Below are positions 1-6,792 of a stretch of 18,205 bases of DNA, piece after piece. Positions within the stretch are counted from its first letter, which is position 1, and each line of letters begins with the position of its first letter. This DNA is from UBA6264 sp964531505 (GTDB lineage Bacteria; Patescibacteriota; Patescibacteriia; UBA2591; UBA6264): the NCBI GenBank assembly GCA_964531505.1, contig CAZHDT010000012.1, positions 1-18,205 of the forward strand, written 5' to 3'. Under the pieces are notes generated by a model that searched no databases, had not been told where the DNA came from, and saw nothing but the letters and a program-made list of their open reading frames with translations. The position numbers were made by a program, and so were the translations under genes.

Positions 1-4
1 AAAT

Positions 5-580
5 ATGCCAGAAGAAAAACAACAACCAATTCAAGATATTTTTCAAGAAATTCCAGAAAATCAATTAAAAAAAACAGAGAAATCTTCTCAAAATAGTGAT
101 TTTAATTCTGGTTTTCCAACTAAGAAAAAGAATAAAGGAAAATTATTATTGATTTTAGTAATAATTTTTATTATTCTTGTTGTTTCATTTCTTTTCATTT
201 ATCAACCGCAACAAGAAAATTCAATTCCAGTTCCAGAACAAGAGCCGTTAATTGAATATGAAATTTTAGAAAATAATACGACGAGTACGCCAATGGAAAT
301 CATTAAACCAAAAATAATAATTTTAGACCAAGACCATGATGGCTTAACAGATGAAGAAGAAAAAAAATTTGGCACTGATAAAAGCAAAGCTGACACTGAT
401 TTAGACGGTTTATATGATAATGAAGAATTAAAAGTCTATTTTACCGACCCTTTAAATTCTGATACTGACGGCGATGGAATTATAGATGGAGAAGAAGTAA
501 AAAAAGGAACTAACCCAAAAGATAAAAATCCTGAAGCCAAGATTTTTGATTTGCAAAAGGAAATTGATAAATTAAAATAA
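5..580 (+). CDS. Membrane-anchored protein with three Asp-rich calcium-binding (TSP3-like) repeats
   Basis: This 191-residue protein has a charged, low-complexity cytoplasmic N-terminus (about 1-46), one hydrophobic segment at about 47-66 preceded by a Lys-rich stretch (N-in, C-out expected), and an external tail. The tail holds three repeats of the DxDxDG type at residues 108-113, 130-135 and 153-158, spaced 22-23 residues apart, each followed by a D/E-rich 'DEEE/DNEE/DGEE' turn. Such repeats bind Ca2+ in thrombospondin type 3 and related bacterial surface proteins. There is no catalytic domain, and its exact function is unknown. The ATG at position 5 is the first Met, but only four upstream bases are visible, so the start is not fully secured. 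It precedes a larger protein of the same plan and the mreCD-mrdA genes, so a cell-surface role is inferred. Confidence 0.85.
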   Translation: MPEEKQQPIQDIFQEIPENQLKKTEKSSQNSDFNSGFPTKKKNKGKLLLILVIIFIILVVSFLFIYQPQQENSIPVPEQEPLIEYEILENNTTSTPMEIIKPKIIILDQDHDGLTDEEEKKFGTDKSKADTDLDGLYDNEELKVYFTDPLNSDTDGDGIIDGEEVKKGTNPKDKNPEAKIFDLQKEIDKLK

Positions 581-583
581 GCT

Positions 584-630
584 GGGTAATTAGGCAATTG
601 GATGATTTGTTTTCCAATCCTTAATTCCCC
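584..630 (+). repeat. Intergenic imperfect hairpin between the two surface-protein genes
   Basis: An inverted repeat fills most of the 74-nt gap. GGG, AATTAGG and ATTGGA on the left pair with TCCAAT, CCTTAATT and CCC on the right, giving about 15 base pairs with small bulges and a loop near 606-615. No T-tract follows on either strand, so it is not a standard terminator. It may be an mRNA-processing or stability element, or a dispersed genomic repeat; the window shows no second copy. Confidence 0.45.
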
Positions 631-654
631 ATTAATTAATTAACTAACATTATT

Positions 655-2763
655 ATGTTTGACGAACAACAAAACAATCAAAATAATCAAGAACCTTTAT
701 CAGAATCAGGAATTAATTCTAATTTTTCCGGCGGAAATGATGATAATCCGAAAACAGAGGATATTTTTTCAAATGCCATACCTGAAAAACAAGACGACTT
801 AGGGGCGGAAAATTATGATTCTACTCAGCAACAAAATTCTTTTAATCAGCGGAAATCGGAAGAACCAATTTTTCCACCCAGCGCCCCTTCTTCATTTTCT
901 AAAGAAGATTCAGCGCCTAATTTTCCAAAACAAGAATTTGTTACCCCTGAACTGGCTAAAAAAGAAATTATTGAAGAGGCGGATGAGGGGGAAAAATCTC
1001 AAGCAGAGTCGGTCCATGTCATGGCTAAAAAATTTCAAGAACAAAATGAAAAAATTACCTCCCCGAAAAGTAAGAAAAGAAATATTTTGATTTATTTTTT
1101 ATTAATTGTATTAATCTTTTTAATCGTCGGAAGTGTTTATTATTTTTGGGCAAAGGATTATCTTTTTAAAGCTCCTATTTTAGAATCTCCTTTTGAACAA
1201 AAACCGCAAAAAACAGATGATATTTTAGAAAATCCTTCTGTTGTCGAAGAAGAAATCTTAATCCCGGAAATAAAAGTTTTTCCAGAAACAACATTAAAAG
1301 CGGAACTAAAAACCGAAGATGAAAAAATTGTTTCTAAAGCGGAAATTTATTTTCCAGAGGATTCAATTAATTCTGATTTAATTCCGAAAGTTGAAGGGAT
1401 TCTGTCCAATCAAGAAGAATCAACAATGGATGAAAATTATCAAATAATTGGTGGAATATTTTCAATTTCTTTTGCAAAATTTAAAGAAGATTTGCCCCTG
1501 GAACAGGAGTTCTTGCCGGTAGATGAAGAACCCGTTGAAGAATTAATTGAAAGCGGCATTGTTTTAAATAGCCCGATAATTTTGAATCTTTTTTACGATC
1601 AAGATTTAGTTCAGGAGGATTGGGAGAATGAATTGGTAATTGCTTATTTTAAAGATAATTTTTGGACCCCGTTAAATTCTTCTCTTAGCGTTGAAAATGA
1701 TATTCTAAGCGTTGAACTTGATCTACTTCCGGCCTCAAAATTTGCGATCGTGGTTGAAAAAAGCAAAATTGTTCCGAAAATTGAAAAATTTCAGGTTGCG
1801 CCCAGCGTTTCTTCCAGCCTTGATTCTGATAATGACGGTTTAACTGATGTGGAAGAGATAATTTATCACACGGAAATAAATAATCCTGATTCTGACGGAG
1901 ATGGAAATCCGGATAGCCAAGAAATTATTAATTTATCAGACCCTCTAAAAATAGAAGAATCAAAATTAGCCGCTTCCGGCGTGGTTAATGTTTATACTAA
2001 TCCAACTTATGCCTATAGTTTTTTCTATCCCTCTTCCTGGCTGGCGCGGGCGATTCCAGAAACAGATAATCAGGAGGTTTTAGTTATTACTAATACTGGA
2101 GAATTTTTTAGCTCTACTGTAATTAATAATCCGGAAAAATTAAATCCAATTGCCTGGTATCTTCAACAATCGCCTCAGACCGAAGAAAGTTCTCTTTATC
2201 CATCGATAATCAACAATCAGGAAGCGGTTTGGAATCCGGACCATTTAACAGTTTATATTGCCAAAGAAGATAAAATTTATATTTTATCTTATAATGTTGG
2301 AACAGAAAAACAAGCGAATTTTAAAGCGACTTTTCAATCTTTAATTAACAGTTTTCAATTTATTATTCAGCCTCAGGGAAGGCCTGATAATACTTTAATT
2401 AAATATCCTGACCAGCCTGGAGTTTTCTTAATTCAGAATGGAAAGAAAAGGCCGTTTTCTTCAGGCGAAGTTTTTGAAAAGCTCGGCTTTAAATGGGAAG
2501 ATGTTATTGAAATTCCTTATCAAGAAACTTATTCTGATGGAGAGGTAATTATTGGGCGTTTAGATAATACTTTAATTAAATATCCTGACCAGCCTGGAGT
2601 TTTCTTAATTCAGAATGGAAAGAAAAGGCCGTTTTCTTCAGGCGAAGTTTTTGAAAAGCTCGGCTTTAAATGGGAAGATGTTATTGAAATCCCTTTTGAT
2701 GAAATTTATTCGGAGGGGCCAATTATTATAAGTAATGTTTCTTCAGTGCCAAGCGGGGAATAA
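655..2763 (+). CDS. Large single-pass surface protein: disordered N-terminus, TSP3-like repeats, tandem C-terminal 59-aa repeats
   Basis: This 702-residue protein begins with a Gln/Asn/Ser/Glu-rich, probably disordered cytoplasmic region (1-140), followed by one membrane segment (about 143-165) after a KSKKR stop. The long external part includes two DxDxDG calcium-binding repeats at 390-395 and 412-417. Next is a region (about 443-572) opening with an 'AYSFFYPSSW' motif like the PsbP-like fold of many secreted proteins. Two almost identical 59-residue repeats (about 576-634 and 635-693) follow, each with KYPDQPGVFLIQNGKKRPF. The two copies are also near-identical in DNA. No enzyme motif was recognised. 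It shares its plan with the preceding gene and lies 24 nt before mreC, so co-transcription with the elongasome genes is likely. Adhesion or envelope scaffolding are guesses from architecture. The ATG follows the 'attATG' context used by many genes here; no Shine-Dalgarno motif is visible. Confidence 0.85.
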   Translation: MFDEQQNNQNNQEPLSESGINSNFSGGNDDNPKTEDIFSNAIPEKQDDLGAENYDSTQQQNSFNQRKSEEPIFPPSAPSSFSKEDSAPNFPKQEFVTPELAKKEIIEEADEGEKSQAESVHVMAKKFQEQNEKITSPKSKKRNILIYFLLIVLIFLIVGSVYYFWAKDYLFKAPILESPFEQKPQKTDDILENPSVVEEEILIPEIKVFPETTLKAELKTEDEKIVSKAEIYFPEDSINSDLIPKVEGILSNQEESTMDENYQIIGGIFSISFAKFKEDLPLEQEFLPVDEEPVEELIESGIVLNSPIILNLFYDQDLVQEDWENELVIAYFKDNFWTPLNSSLSVENDILSVELDLLPASKFAIVVEKSKIVPKIEKFQVAPSVSSSLDSDNDGLTDVEEIIYHTEINNPDSDGDGNPDSQEIINLSDPLKIEESKLAASGVVNVYTNPTYAYSFFYPSSWLARAIPETDNQEVLVITNTGEFFSSTVINNPEKLNPIAWYLQQSPQTEESSLYPSIINNQEAVWNPDHLTVYIAKEDKIYILSYNVGTEKQANFKATFQSLINSFQFIIQPQGRPDNTLIKYPDQPGVFLIQNGKKRPFSSGEVFEKLGFKWEDVIEIPYQETYSDGEVIIGRLDNTLIKYPDQPGVFLIQNGKKRPFSSGEVFEKLGFKWEDVIEIPFDEIYSEGPIIISNVSSVPSGE
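2386..2690 (+). repeat. 177-bp in-frame tandem duplication within the surface-protein gene
   Basis: Bases 2386-2513 and 2563-2690 are identical over 128 nt, offset by exactly 177 nt (59 codons). The first mismatch after the block is silent (ATT versus ATC, both Ile). The linker parts of the two units (about 2514-2562 and beyond 2690) differ more. Near-identity including third codon positions points to a recent duplication or gene conversion. Confidence 0.95.
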
Positions 2764-2787
2764 ATTTTTATTTTAATAAAAAAAACA

Positions 2788-3543
2788 ATGAAAAAAATAA
2801 TTATTTTAATTATAATAATTATCTTGTTTGTTTTTATTTTTCTCCTAAAAGGAGAAAATGTTTTTTTTGTTTCTTTAAAACCGTTTCAAAATTATTTTTA
2901 TAATTCAAAAAAAGGGCAAGAGATTGAAGATAATATTTGTCGGGATTTAAAAATAGAAAATACTAAATTGCGGGAAATAGAAAAGGAAAATGAAATTTTA
3001 AGACAACAACTCGATTTTTCAAAAAAAAATGAAGATAATTTTATTCTGGCAAATATTATCGGGCGGAGGTCAGAAGGAGGGGTCAATTGGTTTTTAATTG
3101 ACCAAGGCTTAAAAGATGGAATTAAAGCGGGGCTGGCAGCGGTTGATGAAAAAGGAGTTTTAGTCGGTAAAATCATAAAAGTTAAGGACCAGATTTCTTA
3201 TTTGAGGCCGGTTTTTGACCAGAATTTTTCCCTTGGCGCTGATATTATCAGTCAAGAAGATATGGTTAGTTTAAAAAAAATAAATGAAATTTCAGGAATT
3301 CTCCAAGGAGAATATAGTTCTATGCTTAAAATGAAGTATGTGCCTTTAGATAGAAAAATAAGCATTGGAGACAGTGTGGTTACCTCCGGCTTAGAGGATG
3401 ATATCAGATGGGGAATCTCAATTGGGCAAATAGTAGAAATAAATAAAAAAGATAATTCCATTTTTCAAGAACTTGTTATTAAACCTCTTTTAAATCCTGA
3501 TTTTAGAATCGTTTCAATAATTTTGCCGACCAAGACAGAATAA
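2788..3543 (+). CDS. mreC: Rod shape-determining protein MreC
   Basis: MreC is the periplasm-facing scaffold of the wall-elongation complex; it links the MreB/MreD/RodA machinery to PBP2. The 251-residue protein has an N-terminal membrane anchor (about 3-20), a Glu/Lys-rich coiled coil (about 45-77) and the two-lobed beta domain (about 80-251). Family features include 'NWFLIDQGLKDGIKAGLAAV', 'GVLVGKI', the 'GDSVVTSGL' segment and the 'WGISIGQIVEI' strand. The length is near the lower end for the family, as expected in a reduced genome. It lies 24 nt after the large surface protein and 37 nt before mreD; no promoter or terminator is evident in either gap, so it is probably part of one transcript. 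The ATG lies in an A-rich stretch without a Shine-Dalgarno motif. Confidence 0.93.
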   Translation: MKKIIILIIIIILFVFIFLLKGENVFFVSLKPFQNYFYNSKKGQEIEDNICRDLKIENTKLREIEKENEILRQQLDFSKKNEDNFILANIIGRRSEGGVNWFLIDQGLKDGIKAGLAAVDEKGVLVGKIIKVKDQISYLRPVFDQNFSLGADIISQEDMVSLKKINEISGILQGEYSSMLKMKYVPLDRKISIGDSVVTSGLEDDIRWGISIGQIVEINKKDNSIFQELVIKPLLNPDFRIVSIILPTKTE

Positions 3544-3580
3544 TAATTTAATTTGAAAATTCTTAAAAATAAAATAAGAA

Positions 3581-4111
3581 ATGTTTAGAATAATTGTTTT
3601 AATTTTTTTTATTTCTTTTTTAGGAATCTTGGAAATTTCTTGCCCATTTATTCCTGAAGGGCTTTCTTTGATTTTTATTTTTTTAACTTTATTATCTCTT
3701 AAAGAGGGTCAAAAGGAAATTATAAAGAAAAGCGACAATAAAGTTTTTTTGCTAATCGCTTTTATTTTAGCTGGAATTTTTTTAGATATTTATTCCATTT
3801 TTCTCCCAGGAACATTTTTTTTAATTTTATTGATTATTTTTTTAATTATCGATAGATTCTTAATTAATAAATTTAATTTTAATAAACCAATTAGCGTTTT
3901 TATTTTTAGTTTTCTGATAAATATTGTTTTTCAAATTTTAATTATTTTAGCGAGTCTATTTTTTAGATTTTTAAATATCGTTCAAATCAATGTCATTTTT
4001 GACAAGTTTTATTTTCTAATAGTTTTTCAGGGAATCTTTTTAAATAGTTTGTTGAGTCTGGTTGTATTTTTATTTTTAAGACGTTTTAAATTTAAAAGCA
4101 TTCAAAAATAA
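3581..4111 (+). CDS. mreD: MreD-like integral membrane protein of the elongasome
   Basis: This 176-residue protein is almost entirely hydrophobic, with about five to six membrane segments (roughly 2-20, 27-44, 55-93 as one or two spans, 103-128 and 143-168) and a basic C-terminal tail. Sequence similarity in the MreD family is weak; the call rests on size, topology and its position between mreC and the PBP2 gene, the classical mreC-mreD-mrdA order. MreD bridges MreC and the cytoplasmic MreB filament and is required for rod shape. The 'EGLSLIFIFLTLLSLKEG' segment near the start resembles the N-terminal region of family members. It lies 37 nt after mreC and only 6 nt before mrdA, consistent with translational coupling. 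The base composition is extremely T-rich on the coding strand because Phe/Leu/Ile dominate. Confidence 0.8.
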   Translation: MFRIIVLIFFISFLGILEISCPFIPEGLSLIFIFLTLLSLKEGQKEIIKKSDNKVFLLIAFILAGIFLDIYSIFLPGTFFLILLIIFLIIDRFLINKFNFNKPISVFIFSFLINIVFQILIILASLFFRFLNIVQINVIFDKFYFLIVFQGIFLNSLLSLVVFLFLRRFKFKSIQK

Positions 4112-4117
4112 TTTATT

Positions 4118-6052
4118 ATGGTTAATCCTTTTTTAATTCAAGCAGAAGACAAAAACATAAAAGATCGCAAAGTGGCGGAAATTTCCTTGCGTCAAGAAGA
4201 GGGAAATTATCTTCCGGATCAAGAACCGGAAAAGGCGGCTTTGGCCTTACCGATAAAAAAGGGACAACTCTACCTTTTTTTTATTCTTGTTTTTTGCTTG
4301 ATTTTTGTTATTTTTGTCCGTTTATTCTGGCTTCAAATTATTAAAGGAGAGGAATATCTTAATTTGGCAGAGGGGAATCGGATTAAAACAATTTCTATAA
4401 AAGCGGACAGAGGACTGATTTATGATTGTAGCGGGAATCTTTTAGTTAAAAATAAGCCATATTTTTCTTTGATTTTTTTACCCCAAGAATTGCCCAAAGA
4501 ACAAGAAAAAAGAAAAGTCATTTTTGATGATTTCTTTTTATTTTTAAAGAATAACTCCATTTCAGAAGATTTATTTTTGGAAAATAAACAAAGAATGGAA
4601 AAGATTTTTGAAGAAAAAATTGATTATGATAGAGAATCGGAATTATGGAAAGATATTGATTATTTTACGGCTATGAAATTAGACTTGAATATTGGTAACT
4701 GGCCGGGGTTTTATCTTAGGATTAAAGCGCAAAGAGAGTATTTAAAAAACGAACTCGCCGCTCATTTTCTCGGTTATTTAGGAAAATTAAGTCAGGAAGA
4801 AATAGATGCTAACCCGGATTATTTAGTAGATGATTTTATTGGTAAAGAAGGATTAGAACTTTTTTATGAAAAAGAATTGAGAGGCCAAGATGGAAAAAGA
4901 GAAATAGAAGTAAATTCAATCGGTGATGAGGAAAGAATAATTTCTCAAGAAAATCCGAAAACTGGACAAGACTTAATTTTATCATTAGATTTTGATTTAC
5001 AGAATAAAGTAAGTCAAGTTTTGAAGAAATATATTAATTCAACCACGAGCCAAGCCGGATCAGTAGTTATCCTAAATCCGCAAAATGGGGAAATTTTATC
5101 CCTTTTTTCGTGGCCAAGTTATGATAATAATTCCTTTGTCAAAGGAACACCGGAAAAATATCTTAATGATCCGCAACGGCCTTTATTTTTTAGGGCAATT
5201 TCTGGAGAATATCCTTCCGGGTCAGTTATTAAGCCAATAATCGCGGCCGCTGGTTTAATGGAGGGATTAATAGATGCCCAAACAAAAATTTTATCTCAAG
5301 GGGGATTTTGGGTTAAAGAATGGTTTTTTACGGATTGGAAACAAGGCGGACACGGAATAACGGATGTCGTTAAAGCATTAGCAGAATCAGTTAATACTTT
5401 TTTTTATTATTTAGGGGGTGGGTTTGGCAATTTTGAAGGATTGGGTCCAGAAAGAATTTATTCTTATGCCAAGCTTTTTGGTTTAACCGAACCAACTGGG
5501 ATTGATTTATATGGAGAAAGTAAAGGATTAGTGGCTACCCCGAAATGGAAAAGAGAAAATAAAAAAGAAGATTGGTATATCGGCGATACTTATCATTTGG
5601 CGATTGGCCAAGGTGATATTTTAGTTACCCCGATTCAGGTGGCAAATTATACAGCGGCCATCGCTAATAACGGAACGCTTTTTCAGCCAAGGCTTGTAAA
5701 ATATTTTCAAGACCCTGACTTAAAAACAAAAATAGAAACGGCGTCAAAGATAATTAGAAAAGATTTTATTGATCAGGAAACATTGGACATAGTTAAAAAG
5801 GGTTTGCGAGCCGCGGTGGAATGGGGAAGCGCTAGGCGGCTATCTTTATTGCCAGTAGAGGTAGCAGGAAAAACTGGTACGGCGCAAATTGGAACATCTA
5901 AAAATTCTCATGCTTGGTTTACCGGTTTTGCTCCATTTGATAATCCGGAAATAGTTATTACGGTTTTATTGGAAAATGGCGGTGGCGGCGATACGGTGGC
6001 GGTCCCAGTTGCTTTTGAAATATTGGATTATTATTTTTCTAAAACTAAATAA
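4118..6052 (+). CDS. mrdA: Penicillin-binding protein 2 (elongation transpeptidase)
   Basis: This is the DD-transpeptidase that cross-links peptidoglycan during elongation. The 644-residue protein has a cytoplasmic N-terminus, one membrane anchor (about 51-70), a pedestal/dimerisation domain opening with 'DRGLIYDCSGNLL', and a C-terminal penicillin-binding domain. All three active-site motifs are present: SVIK at 369-372 (catalytic Ser369), SVN at 424-426 and KTG at 585-587. The PBP2 rather than FtsI assignment comes from its neighbours mreC and mreD. RodA, its usual glycosyltransferase partner, and MreB are not in the window. The N-terminus (about 1-48) is longer and more acidic than usual; a downstream start is possible, but the ATG 6 nt after mreD fits the operon. 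Confidence 0.93.
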   Translation: MVNPFLIQAEDKNIKDRKVAEISLRQEEGNYLPDQEPEKAALALPIKKGQLYLFFILVFCLIFVIFVRLFWLQIIKGEEYLNLAEGNRIKTISIKADRGLIYDCSGNLLVKNKPYFSLIFLPQELPKEQEKRKVIFDDFFLFLKNNSISEDLFLENKQRMEKIFEEKIDYDRESELWKDIDYFTAMKLDLNIGNWPGFYLRIKAQREYLKNELAAHFLGYLGKLSQEEIDANPDYLVDDFIGKEGLELFYEKELRGQDGKREIEVNSIGDEERIISQENPKTGQDLILSLDFDLQNKVSQVLKKYINSTTSQAGSVVILNPQNGEILSLFSWPSYDNNSFVKGTPEKYLNDPQRPLFFRAISGEYPSGSVIKPIIAAAGLMEGLIDAQTKILSQGGFWVKEWFFTDWKQGGHGITDVVKALAESVNTFFYYLGGGFGNFEGLGPERIYSYAKLFGLTEPTGIDLYGESKGLVATPKWKRENKKEDWYIGDTYHLAIGQGDILVTPIQVANYTAAIANNGTLFQPRLVKYFQDPDLKTKIETASKIIRKDFIDQETLDIVKKGLRAAVEWGSARRLSLLPVEVAGKTGTAQIGTSKNSHAWFTGFAPFDNPEIVITVLLENGGGGDTVAVPVAFEILDYYFSKTK

Positions 6053-6081
6053 GAATATTTTACCATATTTATTCTATTTTT
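6052..6081 (+). terminator. Weak possible terminator after mrdA
   Basis: AGAAT at 6052-6056 can pair with ATTCT at 6071-6075, with a further AT/AT pair inside, and ATTTTTA follows. The stem is short and AT-only apart from one G-C pair, so efficiency is doubtful. Its position between the mre block and the greA promoter makes it plausible. Confidence 0.3.
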
Positions 6082-6110
6082 AACTTATTCACAGGGTAGA
6101 TTTTTAATTA

Positions 6111-6139
6111 TTGACGATTAAAATTAGTATTGTTATAAT
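6111..6139 (+). promoter_or_regulatory. Sigma-70 promoter for greA (extended -10)
   Basis: TTGACG (6111-6116), a 17-bp spacer and TATAAT (6134-6139), with TG-T directly before the -10 hexamer, form a near-consensus extended -10 promoter. The expected transcription start is near 6146, giving a T-rich 5' leader of about 78 nt before greA. The leader contains an 8-codon ATG-initiated frame (6186-6212) ending 11 nt before the greA start. Confidence 0.85.
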
Positions 6140-6223
6140 AGATTAAATTAATATATTTTTATAAAAAAGAGCTTTTAATTGGCTTATGTTTTTGTTTATT
6201 TTTTTTTATTAATATAATTAAAT

Positions 6224-6676
6224 ATGACGAGATTTCTAACCCCGGAAGGGCGGATAAAAATTCAACAAGAGTTGGTAGATTTATATGGGCAAAAACCCCA
6301 AATTATTGAAAGATTAAAAAACGCTAAAGAACTGGGGGATTTAAGTGAAAATGCGGAATATACAACCGCTAAAGATGACTTGGCTAGAACAGAAAGCCGA
6401 ATTTTAGAATTGAGAAATTTGTTAAGGAACGCGGAAATAATTATTAGTTGTCATGAAAGCAGTTCAATAAAAATCGGTTCAAAAATCAAAATTGAATTAA
6501 ATCAAGAAATAAAAGAATACACCTTGGTTGGAACTGAAGAAACAGATCCGGCAAAAGGTTTAATTTCTTATCAGTCTCCTTTTGGTCAAGCTTTATTAGA
6601 AAAAAAAGAAGGAGAAGAAACGCAAATTAAAACGCCTCGCGGGGTTGTTAAAGTAAAAATCATTAAAATTAATTGA
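6224..6676 (+). CDS. greA: Transcription elongation factor GreA
   Basis: GreA enters the RNA polymerase secondary channel and stimulates cleavage of backtracked RNA. The 150-residue protein is close to the usual family length. The N-terminal antiparallel coiled coil (about 1-75) carries the tip motif 'GDLSENAEY', with acidic residues Asp39 and Glu42 corresponding to the catalytic-tip pair of E. coli GreA. The C-terminal FKBP-like domain (about 80-150) has 'IGSKIKIE', 'DPAKGLISYQSPFGQALL' and the closing 'KTPRGVVKVKI' strand. It is flanked by a strong promoter upstream and a good hairpin terminator downstream, so it is probably a single-gene unit. It is the only complete gene here with a TGA stop; the frame stays open after the TGA, but the protein is already full length, so TGA acts as a stop in this organism. 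Confidence 0.97.
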   Translation: MTRFLTPEGRIKIQQELVDLYGQKPQIIERLKNAKELGDLSENAEYTTAKDDLARTESRILELRNLLRNAEIIISCHESSSIKIGSKIKIELNQEIKEYTLVGTEETDPAKGLISYQSPFGQALLEKKEGEETQIKTPRGVVKVKIIKIN

Positions 6677-6711
6677 TTAAACAAAATCAATATTATATAT
6701 TGGGAGCGACT

Positions 6712-6740
6712 AAAACAAGGGAATTACCCTTGTTTTATTT
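6712..6740 (+). terminator. Intrinsic terminator after greA
   Basis: AAAACAAGGG (6712-6721) and CCCTTGTTTT (6727-6736) form a perfect 10-bp stem with a 5-nt loop, followed by ATTT. The T-tract lies mainly within the right arm, as in bidirectional terminators. The right arm also provides the TTG of the lysS -35 box. Confidence 0.85.
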
Positions 6741-6758
6741 AAGGTTAATTGTTATGAT
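6730..6758 (+). promoter_or_regulatory. Probable lysS promoter overlapping the greA terminator
   Basis: TTGTTT (6730-6735), 17 bp, then TATGAT (6753-6758) with TG-T before the -10 forms an extended -10 promoter with a 3/6 match at -35. The predicted start near 6765 gives a leader of about 28 nt. The 'TTGTTAT(A/G)AT' core is shared with the greA and glycosylphosphotransferase promoters. Confidence 0.65.
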
Positions 6759-6792
6759 ATTAGCATAATATTAGCATATTAAAATATTTATT

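Noticed and set aside
202..396. Minus-strand open frames opposite the surface, mreC, gatB and sugar-transferase genes
   Set aside because: They are low-complexity shadows of strong coding regions, without promoters or recognisable domains.
6085..6093. TTATTCACA, which fits the DnaA-box consensus TTATNCACA
   Set aside because: Single site, no cluster of boxes, no dnaA/dnaN nearby and no origin-type repeats; expected by chance in AT-rich intergenic DNA.
6674..6710. greA reading through TGA as a recoded glycine
   Set aside because: GreA is complete at the TGA and a good terminator follows; no internal TGA is used in any gene here, so the standard code applies.
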